Origin: an uncultured Collinsella sp.
Lineage (GTDB): Bacteria; Actinomycetota; Coriobacteriia; Coriobacteriales; Coriobacteriaceae
DNA: 30,398 bases
Direction of reading: 5' to 3'
NCBI GenBank assembly: GCA_902469555.1
Contig: CABRDB010000047.1
Span: 1-30,398 of the forward strand
Part shown: piece after piece, positions 22,851-30,323 of the stretch
Numbering within the stretch: the stretch's first letter is position 1
How the letters are laid out: each line of letters starts with the position of its first letter
Made by a program: the position numbers and the translations under genes
The notes under the pieces: model-generated
Database searches by the model: none
Seen by the model: only the letters and a program-made list of their open reading frames with translations
What the model was told of the DNA's origin: nothing

Positions 22851-23864
22851 ATGGCATATCCCGTATTTGACCTACACTGCGACACCGCCGACCGCATCGG
22901 CTGGGCCACGCTCGATCTCGACCTGCGCTTTACCGCCGGCACCGACGGCTATTTCCCCGGCGACGAAACGCATCCGCAGGATTTCGACCTCATCGAGGGC
23001 AACGCCTGCGCCATCTCGCTCGCAAAGATCGGCAACACGCCGTGGGCACAGTGCTTCGCCACGTTTGTCCCCGACGAGATTCCCACCGCCCACGCCGCAC
23101 GCTTCCAAGCACAGATCATGGCGCACATGAGCGGCCAGGCAATGCTCAACCACGACCGCATGGTCAACGTACGCAGCGCCGCTGACATTCGCCCTGCACT
23201 CAAAGACGGCAAGGTCGCCTGCATCCACACCATCGAAAACGCCACGTTCTTTGCCGAGGACCCCGCGCTGATCGAGGCGCTCAAGAGCCTGGGCGTACTC
23301 ATGTCATCGCTCAGCTGGAACGCGCAGGGACCGCTCGCGAGCGGCCACGACACCCACGCCGGCCTCACCGCCGCCGGCATCGAGGCGCTTACGCAGATGG
23401 AACACGCCGGCATGATACTCGACGTCTCCCACCTCAACGATGAGTGCTTTGACGAGGTTGTCGCCCACGCCACGCGCCCCTTCGTCGCCAGCCACTCCAA
23501 CTCCCGTGCGGTTTGCGGCGTCAAGCGCAACCTCACCGACGACCAGTTCCGTACCATTCGCGACATGGGCGGCATCGTCGGCCTCAACTACTGCAGCGAG
23601 TTCCTCTCCAACGAAGCAACCGACGAGACCGCCGCAGATGTCACCTTCGACCAGCTGGCAGCCCATATCGAACACTGGCTCGACCTGGGCGGCGAAGATG
23701 TCATCGCGCTCGGCGGCGACTGGGACGGCGCCAAGGTACCCGACTTCCTCTCCGATGCCAGCAAGATGCCCGAGTTCCAGAACATGCTTTCCAAGCACTT
23801 TGGCAAGACCGTGATGCAAAAGCTCTGCAGCGACAACGCCCTTGCCTTCTTCGAGCGTTATTAA
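22851..23864 (+). CDS. Membrane dipeptidase (peptidase family M19)
   Basis: 337 residues, ATG at 22851 with GGAGG 4 nt upstream. Family M19 is a zinc TIM-barrel that hydrolyses dipeptides, often with a C-terminal D-residue. Metal and catalytic residues are visible: 'FDLHCDT' (about 6-12), a bridging Glu in 'HTIENAT' (about 125-131), 'LDVSHLND' (about 187-194), 'ASHSNSRAVCG' (about 211-221) and 'GGDWDGA' (about 290-296). There is no signal peptide, so it acts in the cytoplasm, probably in peptide use or wall recycling. A hairpin with a 12-bp stem lies at 23881-23916 after the stop. Confidence 0.93.
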   Translation: MAYPVFDLHCDTADRIGWATLDLDLRFTAGTDGYFPGDETHPQDFDLIEGNACAISLAKIGNTPWAQCFATFVPDEIPTAHAARFQAQIMAHMSGQAMLNHDRMVNVRSAADIRPALKDGKVACIHTIENATFFAEDPALIEALKSLGVLMSSLSWNAQGPLASGHDTHAGLTAAGIEALTQMEHAGMILDVSHLNDECFDEVVAHATRPFVASHSNSRAVCGVKRNLTDDQFRTIRDMGGIVGLNYCSEFLSNEATDETAADVTFDQLAAHIEHWLDLGGEDVIALGGDWDGAKVPDFLSDASKMPEFQNMLSKHFGKTVMQKLCSDNALAFFERY

Positions 23865-23880
23865 TTTCACATCCCTTGAG

Positions 23881-23916
23881 CGGGCCGGTATGCCGAGCGA
23901 TCGACATGCCGGCCCG
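23881..23916 (+). other. GC-rich hairpin after the dipeptidase gene
   Basis: CGGGCCGGTATG pairs with CATGCCGGCCCG (one G-U) around a 12-nt loop. It is followed by TCCCCAATCC, so the U-tract of a classical terminator is absent. It may end or stabilise the dipeptidase transcript ahead of the next gene, 22 nt on. Confidence 0.6.
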
Positions 23917-23938
23917 TCCCCAATCCAAAGGATAACTT

Positions 23939-24715
23939 TTGACGCAGCAATTTACGATTTTCCTACCCCGACCGGATGGGACGCCCATCCCCGTCGTCGT
24001 TACCAAAAAGCGCGTCAAGAACTTCAACCTGCGCGTCACATCGAGCGGTGAGGTCCACGCCAGCGCACCGCTCGACGCCAGCCGCGAGCGTATCGAAGCG
24101 TTTGTAAAGCGCAACAACGGCTGGATTATCAGCCGACTTGCCCAGCGCGAGCAACGTCAGGCGACGGCGCGAGAACCGCTCAGTCCCCTCTCGATCATTG
24201 CGCTTTGGGGCAAGCCCATCACGGTACAGGACGCACTCGATCACAACTTTGCATCACCCGCACCGCGACCCAAACAGGTCACCTTCGCAAGTTTTATGGG
24301 TACCGACGAATCGAACGAAGGCCCACAGGCCAAGCGGCGCGCAATCCTCGACGGCCTAACGTCCGACGAGCTCCAAGTCCATATCGACCAGCTCTATACG
24401 TCCGAGGTCACATCGGCGCTACGCGATATTGTGCACGCATACGAAATCGCAATGGGTGTCGCCGTTTCCCGCGTTTCCGTACGCAGCATGAAAACGCGCT
24501 GGGGCTCGTGCACGCCCAAAACCGGCGCCATTCGCATCGCACGAGAACTTGCCGCCTACCCCGTCGAATGCCTCGACATGGTTGTCGCCCACGAGCTCGT
24601 CCACTTGCTCGAGCCAAGCCACAATCAGCGGTTCCACGCCCTGCTCGACACGTACTGCCCCAACAATAGAGCTCTGTCGCAGCGACTCAAAAAACCGCCC
24701 GCCAACGAGCTTTAG
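23939..24715 (+). CDS. YgjP-like (SprT/DUF45) zinc metallopeptidase
   Basis: 258 residues, TTG start at 23939 with AAAGGA 7 nt upstream. The N-terminal part (about 8-60) is the YgjP-type strand-rich module ('KKRVKNFNLRV'). The C-terminal half has 'MKTRWGSC' (about 183-190) and the zinc motif 'VVAHELVHLLEPSHNQRF' (about 214-231), with HExxH and a third His in 'SHN'. Proteins of this family are predicted minigluzincin-type peptidases; substrates are unknown. There is a Ser/Gly-rich insertion around 110-125. It converges with folB with only 6 nt between the stops. Confidence 0.9.
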   Translation: MTQQFTIFLPRPDGTPIPVVVTKKRVKNFNLRVTSSGEVHASAPLDASRERIEAFVKRNNGWIISRLAQREQRQATAREPLSPLSIIALWGKPITVQDALDHNFASPAPRPKQVTFASFMGTDESNEGPQAKRRAILDGLTSDELQVHIDQLYTSEVTSALRDIVHAYEIAMGVAVSRVSVRSMKTRWGSCTPKTGAIRIARELAAYPVECLDMVVAHELVHLLEPSHNQRFHALLDTYCPNNRALSQRLKKPPANEL

Positions 24716-24721
24716 CGTCAG

Positions 24722-25207
24722 CTAGCGCACGCGCTCGATCTCGACGCCACAGCTTGCCAGGGGAAGACCGACGGGCGCCCAAGGCTTATCGAGCTTAACA
24801 CGCACGCCAAGCAGCAAGGGATAACGACGTAGCAGCATCTGGGCCACACCCTCGGCTGCAGCCTCGATGAGCTTAAACGTATGCTCGCGCAGATAGCCAT
24901 CGACATCGTGGCACACCGAGCCGTAATCAATAGAGGCATCCAGGTTATCGTGCTCCCCCGCCGCGCGCAGGTCGGCATAGAGCACCAAGGACACGACAAA
25001 CTTCTGCCCCAGGGCGTTTTCCTCGGGATACACGCCGTGGTTGGCAAAGACCTCGAGACCATCGATAGTAATGCGGTCGGCATGGCGCAGGTCGTCATAG
25101 CTCACATGGGGCACCGCCGTTGCGGCGGAAATCTCGCCCCTGCCACGACGGGCAAGCTCGGCACCCTCGGTCTTGGTTGCATTCTCGGGCAGCTTTTTGT
25201 TAGTCAT
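24722..25207 (-). CDS. folB: Dihydroneopterin aldolase
   Basis: 161 residues, ATG at 25207 with AAGGAG 9 nt upstream. The enzyme splits 7,8-dihydroneopterin into 6-hydroxymethyl-dihydropterin and glycolaldehyde on the way to folate. The aldolase fold covers about 40-161: 'ITIDGLEVFANHGVYPEE' (about 46-63) with the active-site region, 'IDYGSVCHDV' (about 92-101) and the 'KLIEAAAEGVAQMLL' helix. Typical FolB is about 120 residues; the first 35-40 here are an extra charged, low-complexity-like segment. It ends the folE-HD-folB cluster. Confidence 0.9.
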   Translation of the reverse strand: MTNKKLPENATKTEGAELARRGRGEISAATAVPHVSYDDLRHADRITIDGLEVFANHGVYPEENALGQKFVVSLVLYADLRAAGEHDNLDASIDYGSVCHDVDGYLREHTFKLIEAAAEGVAQMLLRRYPLLLGVRVKLDKPWAPVGLPLASCGVEIERVR

Positions 25208-25250
25208 CGCGATCGTCTCCTTCGTTCAGAACCCCGACCGCGCATACCGA

Positions 25251-25832
25251 CTACACGCGAATCGACAGGTTCTTTTTATCATCGCTCCAGTTGCAGGCAT
25301 TGCGCGCAGGGCATGCAAAGCAGGCGCGCGACGCTTTGTCGGCTGCATAGAGCAGACGCTCAAGCGGCTGGCTGTTCACGCGCAGCTTTCGATGGCCCAG
25401 AATGGCCGTCTTAATGGCTGCGGCATCTGCCGGCTCAAACGCCACGTCTTCGGGCATGCCGCCGAGAATCGCATCGGCGACGCGTTCGCTTGCAACATCA
25501 TGGGATATACCCGATTCATACTGTTCATCTTTGCCGATATCGTGAAGAAGTGCCGTGGCATAGATGACCTCGCGGTCAAATTTGAGCTCTTCCTCGAGAT
25601 TCTTGATCCACATAATACGGGCGACATCCAGCAGATGGTCGATACCGTGGCGGCAAAAGATGCGCCCCGATTCCAACTGCGCAATGTTTCCCAGATGCCG
25701 CCGGAACAGTCCGTTGGCACAGATGTAATCAATGCAAGGCATGGCACCAAAGGGAGTCAGGCCCGAAGCCATAAAGCCGCGACGCGACGTTCCTTCATCG
25801 GTCTTCGATGCAAAGTCGTTGACGACTCTCAT
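25251..25832 (-). CDS. HD-domain hydrolase in the folate cluster
   Basis: 193 residues. ATG at 25832 is 2 nt after the folE stop, so it is translationally coupled. Residues about 60-140 form an HD domain: His in 'FCRHGIDHLLDV' (about 59-70) and the His-Asp pair 'TALLHDIGKDEQ' (about 93-104). A tail with 'ACFACPARNACNW' (about 169-181) has four cysteines that could bind a metal or Fe-S cluster. HD proteins are metal phosphohydrolases. Since folE produces dihydroneopterin triphosphate and folB needs dihydroneopterin, this gene in between could remove the phosphates (inference). The substrate has not been shown. Confidence 0.85.
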   Translation of the reverse strand: MRVVNDFASKTDEGTSRRGFMASGLTPFGAMPCIDYICANGLFRRHLGNIAQLESGRIFCRHGIDHLLDVARIMWIKNLEEELKFDREVIYATALLHDIGKDEQYESGISHDVASERVADAILGGMPEDVAFEPADAAAIKTAILGHRKLRVNSQPLERLLYAADKASRACFACPARNACNWSDDKKNLSIRV

Positions 25833-25834
25833 GG

Positions 25835-26392
25835 TTAGCGGCCCAGCATCCTAAAGAATCGCTCCTCGAGCGACGGATCGGTCTCAAAGACACCGCGACG
25901 AGCAAGCGTTACGGTCTTGGTACCGGGCTTTTGCACGCCGCGCATGGTCATGCACATATGCTCGGCTTCCATCAGCACGATTGCCCCTTGGGGGGCAAGA
26001 TATTCCATGAGGGCATCGGCAACCTGTGTACACAGCTGCTCCTGCAGCTGCAGACGACGGGCATAGACCTCAACCGTGCGAGCAAGCTTAGACAGACCCG
26101 CCACGCGGCCGTTAGGGATATAGCCGATCGCAGCCTTGCCATAAAACGGCAGCAGATGGTGCTCGCACAGCGAGTAAAACGTGATGTCGCGCTCGATAAC
26201 TAAATCGTTCGAAGCGACGGCAAAAGTTTTGGACAGGTGCTCCTCAGCGCTCTGGTCCATGCCGCCGGCAATCTCGCCATACATGCGGGCGACGCGTGCC
26301 GGCGTCTCCAGCAGGCCCTCACGAGTTGGGTCCTCGCCTATGCCCTCAAGCAACAGCTTTATGGCGGTCTCAACTTTTTCCTGATCGACCAT
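25835..26392 (-). CDS. folE: GTP cyclohydrolase I
   Basis: 185 residues, ATG at 26392 with GAGG 5 nt upstream. FolE opens the imidazole ring of GTP and makes 7,8-dihydroneopterin triphosphate, the first step of folate synthesis. The zinc site is '[13 protein letters not shown]' (about 73-85) together with Cys in '[11 protein letters not shown]' (about 143-153). The length and '[11 protein letters not shown]' near the start fit the type IA enzyme. It starts the cluster folE-HD-folB and follows nrdG by 66 nt on the same strand. Confidence 0.96.
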   Translation of the reverse strand: MVDQEKVETAIKLLLEGIGEDPTREGLLETPARVARMYGEIAGGMDQSAEEHLSKTFAVASNDLVIERDITFYSLCEHHLLPFYGKAAIGYIPNGRVAGLSKLARTVEVYARRLQLQEQLCTQVADALMEYLAPQGAIVLMEAEHMCMTMRGVQKPGTKTVTLARRGVFETDPSLEERFFRMLGR

Positions 26393-26458
26393 CTAGGCCT
26401 CACTCTTCCGATTTTGCGTTCGCGCTATGGTACCACGCCCTCCGGCATCGGCCACAAG

Positions 26459-27040
26459 CTACATAGTATGGGTCGAATAGACCGGATCGTCTCGCCAAAG
26501 CTCCACAGCGTCGCAAAGCGAAACGCCCTCGCGCGCGGCACGAGTGCGCGTGGCGTTCATGTCGATCACCCGCTGATTACTCGAACCCCTAAAACGCAAG
26601 GAGATATCGTACAGGTCTTGAACGAACGGGCCGTCCACCAACATATCGAGGCAGGCAAGGATACGGTCCGTCACCTCGGTATGATGACGGCCGCCCGGCA
26701 TAAGTTCCTCGAGCACGTCGCCGGTAAAGCACCAAATGGTCTTCCCCGACTCCACAGGATAGGCCGCACGCACGCGTTCGATAAAGTCAACGAGACCCGC
26801 CTGATTCTCGGGTTCCATGGGCTCGCCACCCAGAATCGTCAGGCCATCAATAAAGGGATGGTCAAGACTGTCGATAATCTTGTCCTCGACGGCACGGTCG
26901 AACGGTTCACCCGCGGCAAAGTCCCACGCGACGGAGTTAAAGCAATTCTTGCACCCACGACGGCACCCACTCACAAACAGAGAAGTACGAACACCTTCCC
27001 CATCAGCAATGTCGAAATACTTAATGTTCGCGTAGTTCAT
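26459..27040 (-). CDS. nrdG: Anaerobic ribonucleotide reductase activating protein (radical SAM)
   Basis: 193 residues from ATG at 27040. The longer frame to 27157 reads through an inverted repeat and was rejected. The ribosome site is GGGAG 8 nt upstream, at the very end of that repeat. The radical-SAM motif 'CRRGCKNC' (CxxxCxxC, about 26-33) binds a 4Fe-4S cluster that splits S-adenosylmethionine. 'LTILGGEPMEPEN' (about 69-81) helps bind SAM. NrdG puts the glycyl radical on NrdD, whose gene lies 427 nt upstream on the same strand. A TATACT -10 (27176-27181) in the gap suggests a separate promoter. Confidence 0.95.
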   Translation of the reverse strand: MNYANIKYFDIADGEGVRTSLFVSGCRRGCKNCFNSVAWDFAAGEPFDRAVEDKIIDSLDHPFIDGLTILGGEPMEPENQAGLVDFIERVRAAYPVESGKTIWCFTGDVLEELMPGGRHHTEVTDRILACLDMLVDGPFVQDLYDISLRFRGSSNQRVIDMNATRTRAAREGVSLCDAVELWRDDPVYSTHTM

Positions 27041-27041
27041 A

Positions 27042-27155
27042 GGTAACTCTCCCGGGAGGCCGGGACATATCATCCCGTCCTCAAACATTCTCGGCCTGCG
27101 GCCTGCGAAACTGCGGGCGGGACGATATGTCCCGGCCTCATGCAAAGGGTAACTC
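27042..27155. repeat. MITE-like inverted repeat with 8-bp direct repeats
   Basis: GGTAACTC occurs at 27042-27049 and again at 27148-27155. Between them 25-nt arms 27056-27080 and 27115-27139 pair with one mismatch and one G-U (outer 16 bp perfect: GAGGCCGGGACATATC). The 34-nt centre holds a short tandem GGCCTGC. No open frame or transposase is present. The size, the paired ends and the direct repeats fit a small non-autonomous insertion just in front of nrdG. Confidence 0.6.
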
Positions 27156-27466
27156 AATGAACGAAGCGAACATCGAGTATAGGGTTCGAGGTCTAATAAA
27201 AACTTTGTTGCAGCTCAACCGCCATCGCAAGCAAAACGTTGTTGCAAGTCAACTCATTTCCGCTAAGAACTTCGAGGGGTGAGCAGGCCGCGTGCTGCAT
27301 CTCAGCTACATCAACTTGGCTGAGCCGAGAGGGCCGCTTGGGCTTTTGCTCGATATGAGTTCCGCACGAACAGGAGGCGCCAGTGGCGCCTCCGTCGTGA
27401 GCCAGGACTGTCCGAAATAGCGAGTAAAGGTCCGGGGCCTCGCTACGGGGCAGCTTGGGATGGTTA
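27156..27466. other. Rest of the nrdD-nrdG gap: hairpin and short direct repeats, no convincing gene
   Basis: A perfect 9-bp stem with a 3-nt loop (GGAGGCGCC-AGT-GGCGCCTCC, 27374-27394) lies 73 nt past the nrdD stop and may end or protect the transcript. Two related 20-nt copies (27199-27218 and 27233-27252, 17 of 20 identical) follow nearby. A minus-strand frame is open across the gap but starts inside nrdD and has no ribosome site. Confidence 0.5.
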
Positions 27467-29689
27467 TTAGAGATGCAGCACGCGGTCGCGGATCTCCTCG
27501 GTTCGACCCTGGTTCCAGAATTGAGTACCGATGTAGCCGCACGTACGACGGGCGACATTCATCTTCTCCTGATCGCGGTTGCCGCAATTGGGGCACTCCC
27601 ACACCAGCTTGCCGTCATCCTCGACAATCTTGATCTCGCCATCGTAGCCGCACACCTGGCAGTAATCGCTCTTGGTGTTGAGCTCGGCGTACATGATGTT
27701 GTCGTAGATGTACTGCATCACGCGAATGACAGCCTTAAGGTTGTCCTGCATGTTAGGAACCTCGACGTAGGAGATGGCACCGCCCGGCGAAAGCTGCTGG
27801 AACATGCCCTCAAACTTGAGCTTATCGAAAGCATCAATCTCCTCGGACACATGGACGTGGTAGCTGTTGGTAATGTAGCCCTTGTCCGTCACACCCGGAA
27901 TAATGCCAAAACGACGCTGCAGGCACTTGGCGAACTTGTAGGTCGTCGACTCAAGCGGGGTGCCGTACAGCGAGAAGTCGATATCGCTTTCGGCCTTCCA
28001 CTCGGCGCATTTGTCGTTCATGTGCTGCATGACGGCCATGGCAAACGGCGTGCCTTCCTTCTCGGTGTGGCTGTGGCCCGTCATGTACTTGACGCACTCA
28101 TACAGACCGGCATACCCCAGGCTGATGGTGGAATAGCCGCCCACGAGCAGTTTGTCGATCGTCTCGCCCTTCTTAAGGCGCGCCAGGGCGCCGTACTGCC
28201 ACAGAATCGGTGCGGCATCCGAAAGCGTGCCCATCAGGCGCTCATGACGGCACAGCAGGGCACGATGGCACAGCTCAAGGCGCTCGTCGAAGATCTTCCA
28301 GAACTTGTCCATGTCCTGATGCGAGCTCAGTGCGACATCGGGCAGGTTGATGGTCACAACACCCTGGTTAAAGCGGCCATAGTACTTAGGTTTGGTCGGG
28401 TCATAGTTCAGCGCGTTGGCAACATTGTTAAAGCCGTTGCCCGAACGGTCGGGCGTCAGGAAGCTGCGGCAACCCATGCAGGTGTAGCAATCGCCATTGC
28501 CGGCGGTCTCACCCTTAGACAGCTTGAGCTCACGCATCTTCTTCTCAGAGATGTAGTCGGGCACCATGCGCTTGGCGGTGCACTTGGCAGCCAGCTGGGT
28601 CAGGTAGAAGTACGGGGAATTCTCGTGAACGTTATCGTCCTCGAGCACGTAGATAAGCTTGGGGAATGCCGGGGTAATCCACACGCCGGCTTCGTTCTTA
28701 ACGCCCTCGTAGCGCTGGCGAAGCGTCTCCTCCACGATCATGGCAAGGTCGTGCTTCTCCTGAGGCGTACGGGCCTCGTTGAGATACATAAAGACCGTCA
28801 CGAACGGCGCCTGGCCATTCGTGGTCATAAGGGTCACGACCTGATACTGAATCGTCTGGACGCCGCGACGGATCTCGTCACGCAGACGGTCCTCAACGAC
28901 CTCACGGACCTTCTCGGCAGACGCAGAGACGCCAAGCTCCTCGAGCTCGCGGGCAACCTCGCCGCGAATCTTCTGACGGCTCACCTCGACAAACGGAGCC
29001 AGGTGGGTCAGCGAAATCGACTGGCCGCCATACTGGGAAGAGGCGACCTGGGCGATAATCTGCGTCGCGATATTGCAAGCAGTCGAGAAGCTGTGCGGCT
29101 TCTCGATCAGCGTGCCCGAGATAACGGTGCCGTTCTGGAGCATATCCTCCAGGTTCACCAGGTCACAGTTATGCATGTGCTGGGCAAAGTAGTCCGAATC
29201 GTGGAAGTGAATCAGGCCCTCGTTGTGGGCATCCACGATCTCCTGGGGCAGCAGCACGCGCTGCGTCAGGTCCTTGGAAATCTCGCCGGCCATGTAGTCG
29301 CGCTGGACGGAGTTGACGGTCGGGTTCTTGTTGGAGTTCTCCTGCTTGACCTCTTCGTTATTGCACTCAATCAGCGACAGGATCTTGTCATCGGTCGTGT
29401 TCTTTTGGCGCTTCAGGCTCTGAACATAGCGGTAGATGATGTAGTGGCGAGCGACCTCGTAGCAGTCGAGACGCATAATCTCGTCCTCGACCAGATCCTG
29501 GATCTCCTCGACCGATACGGTGTGGCCGGCCTTCTCACATGCCTCGGCGACGTTTTGTGCCGCATAGATCACCTGGCGGTCGGTAAGGCGAGAGCCTTCC
29601 TCGACCTCCAAGTTTGCGGCGCGGATCGCATTGACGATCTTATCGATGTCAAAGGTAACCTCGGTGCCGCTGCGCTTGATGATCTTCAT
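27467..29689 (-). CDS. nrdD: Class III anaerobic ribonucleoside-triphosphate reductase
   Basis: 740 residues from ATG at 29689, GAGG 7 nt upstream. It reduces ribonucleoside triphosphates to deoxy forms under anaerobic conditions. The N-terminal about 100 residues form an ATP-cone ('IIKRSGTEVTFDIDKIVNAI'). The central barrel includes 'CYTCMGCRSFLTP' (about 405-417) with active-site cysteines. Near the C-terminus four cysteines ('CQVCGYDG' and 'CPNCGN') bind zinc, and 'RRTCGYIGTQF' carries the glycyl radical at Gly about 718. The promoter upstream has an NrdR-type operator, and the transcript leader is about 220 nt long. nrdG lies downstream. Confidence 0.97.
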   Translation of the reverse strand: MKIIKRSGTEVTFDIDKIVNAIRAANLEVEEGSRLTDRQVIYAAQNVAEACEKAGHTVSVEEIQDLVEDEIMRLDCYEVARHYIIYRYVQSLKRQKNTTDDKILSLIECNNEEVKQENSNKNPTVNSVQRDYMAGEISKDLTQRVLLPQEIVDAHNEGLIHFHDSDYFAQHMHNCDLVNLEDMLQNGTVISGTLIEKPHSFSTACNIATQIIAQVASSQYGGQSISLTHLAPFVEVSRQKIRGEVARELEELGVSASAEKVREVVEDRLRDEIRRGVQTIQYQVVTLMTTNGQAPFVTVFMYLNEARTPQEKHDLAMIVEETLRQRYEGVKNEAGVWITPAFPKLIYVLEDDNVHENSPYFYLTQLAAKCTAKRMVPDYISEKKMRELKLSKGETAGNGDCYTCMGCRSFLTPDRSGNGFNNVANALNYDPTKPKYYGRFNQGVVTINLPDVALSSHQDMDKFWKIFDERLELCHRALLCRHERLMGTLSDAAPILWQYGALARLKKGETIDKLLVGGYSTISLGYAGLYECVKYMTGHSHTEKEGTPFAMAVMQHMNDKCAEWKAESDIDFSLYGTPLESTTYKFAKCLQRRFGIIPGVTDKGYITNSYHVHVSEEIDAFDKLKFEGMFQQLSPGGAISYVEVPNMQDNLKAVIRVMQYIYDNIMYAELNTKSDYCQVCGYDGEIKIVEDDGKLVWECPNCGNRDQEKMNVARRTCGYIGTQFWNQGRTEEIRDRVLHL

Positions 29690-29909
29690 CCTCTTGCCTC
29701 TTTCGCATCGTAGCCTCATTGCGCTTCAGGGCCAAACGATGCCCGGCAGGGCTTGCCCCTGTCTTGCGGCGCCGTCGCGCAATCTGTGTTCTCGATAACC
29801 ATAGGCCCTCATGCGGACAATCCTCGCAGCCATTCAAGGGGCCCAAAGATCTATCCAAATGGGGCGAATAAGGTTCTCGTTCTCTGTCCGCCATCTATCA
29901 TACGACAAA
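29690..29909 (-). other. Long 5' leader of nrdD, no known riboswitch seen
   Basis: From the inferred start near 29909 to the ATG at 29689 the transcript leader is about 220 nt. It contains a short hairpin (CAGGG/CCCTG around 29743-29757) but no cobalamin-box or other known aptamer pattern. No leader peptide with a strong ribosome site is evident. Confidence 0.4.
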
Positions 29910-29915
29910 GAGGCA

Positions 29916-29945
29916 TCTATATCCTGTATTCTTTTTTTAGGTCAA
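29916..29945 (-). promoter_or_regulatory. Promoter of nrdD
   Basis: On the minus strand TTGACC (29945-29940) and TATAGA (29921-29916) are separated by 18 nt. The NrdR-type box at 29946-29961 adjoins the -35, and a weaker partial box overlaps the -10. Confidence 0.65.
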
Positions 29946-29961
29946 ACACAACATATAGTGT
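29946..29961 (-). promoter_or_regulatory. NrdR-type operator
   Basis: ACACTATATGTTGTGT (minus strand) matches the NrdR box acaCwAtATaTwGtgt at 15 of 16 positions. NrdR represses ribonucleotide reductase genes when dATP is high. A second, weak box-like stretch lies about 34 bp downstream (29912-29927), over the -10. The usual pair spacing is about three helical turns. Confidence 0.8.
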
Positions 29962-30000
29962 TTCAGCAGGTCAAAGCAATTGGTCAATTTGCAGACGCAT

Positions 30001-30276
30001 TATAAATGAAAGCCTCTTGGCAGACTGCTAAAACGTTATCAACCCAACTACCTGCACAGCAGTTTTGAAACCCCCTCAACCGTGCCGCCGCCAAATAGCA
30101 CCAAAACCAAGCCGCTCACGCCAAAAGAATCCAAAAGATTATGCTTGACCAACATGTTGCGGTCATGATGGGCCAGGACACATGCAATCTGCCGGCACCC
30201 CTACGGGATGCGAAGACCATCGCGTAGGGACCTTGGATCAATATTTGATGACTTATTTGGCGGCGCGCTTGGTGGC
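30001..30276. other. Gap between nrdD promoter and tRNA, no gene seen
   Basis: No convincing gene. There is a hairpin at 30199-30229 (CCCTACG-g-GATG / CATC-g-CGTAGGG, 7-nt loop). A 35-codon frame on the minus strand (30048-30155) lacks a ribosome site. The longer minus-strand frame at 30116-30322 crosses the tRNA terminator and is not credible. Confidence 0.45.
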
Positions 30277-30315
30277 AAAAAACAAAACAGCCCAGAGGAC
30301 ATAGCCTCTGAGCTG
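30277..30315 (-). terminator. Intrinsic terminator after tRNA-Val
   Basis: On the minus strand CAGC-T-CAGAGG pairs with CCTCTG-G-GCTG around a 6-nt loop, followed by TTTTGTTTTTT. It lies 9 nt after the encoded CCA. Confidence 0.9.
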
Positions 30316-30323
30316 CGAACATT

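Noticed and set aside
27041..27157. Upstream extension of nrdG to 27157
   Set aside because: It reads through the inverted repeat, whereas NrdG proteins begin at the 'MNYANIKYFDI' block.
27193..27558. Minus-strand open frame across the nrdD-nrdG gap
   Set aside because: It begins inside nrdD and has no own start signal. No family recognised.
27455..29713. Plus-strand open frame of about 750 codons antisense to nrdD
   Set aside because: It mirrors nrdD, has no ribosome site and a composition of reversed codons. nrdD itself has every family motif.
30048..30155. Minus-strand 35-codon frame
   Set aside because: Hydrophobic but no ribosome site. Could be chance or a decayed fragment.
30116..30322. 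Minus-strand open frame of 68 codons near the tRNA
   Set aside because: It crosses the tRNA terminator and has no ribosome site.
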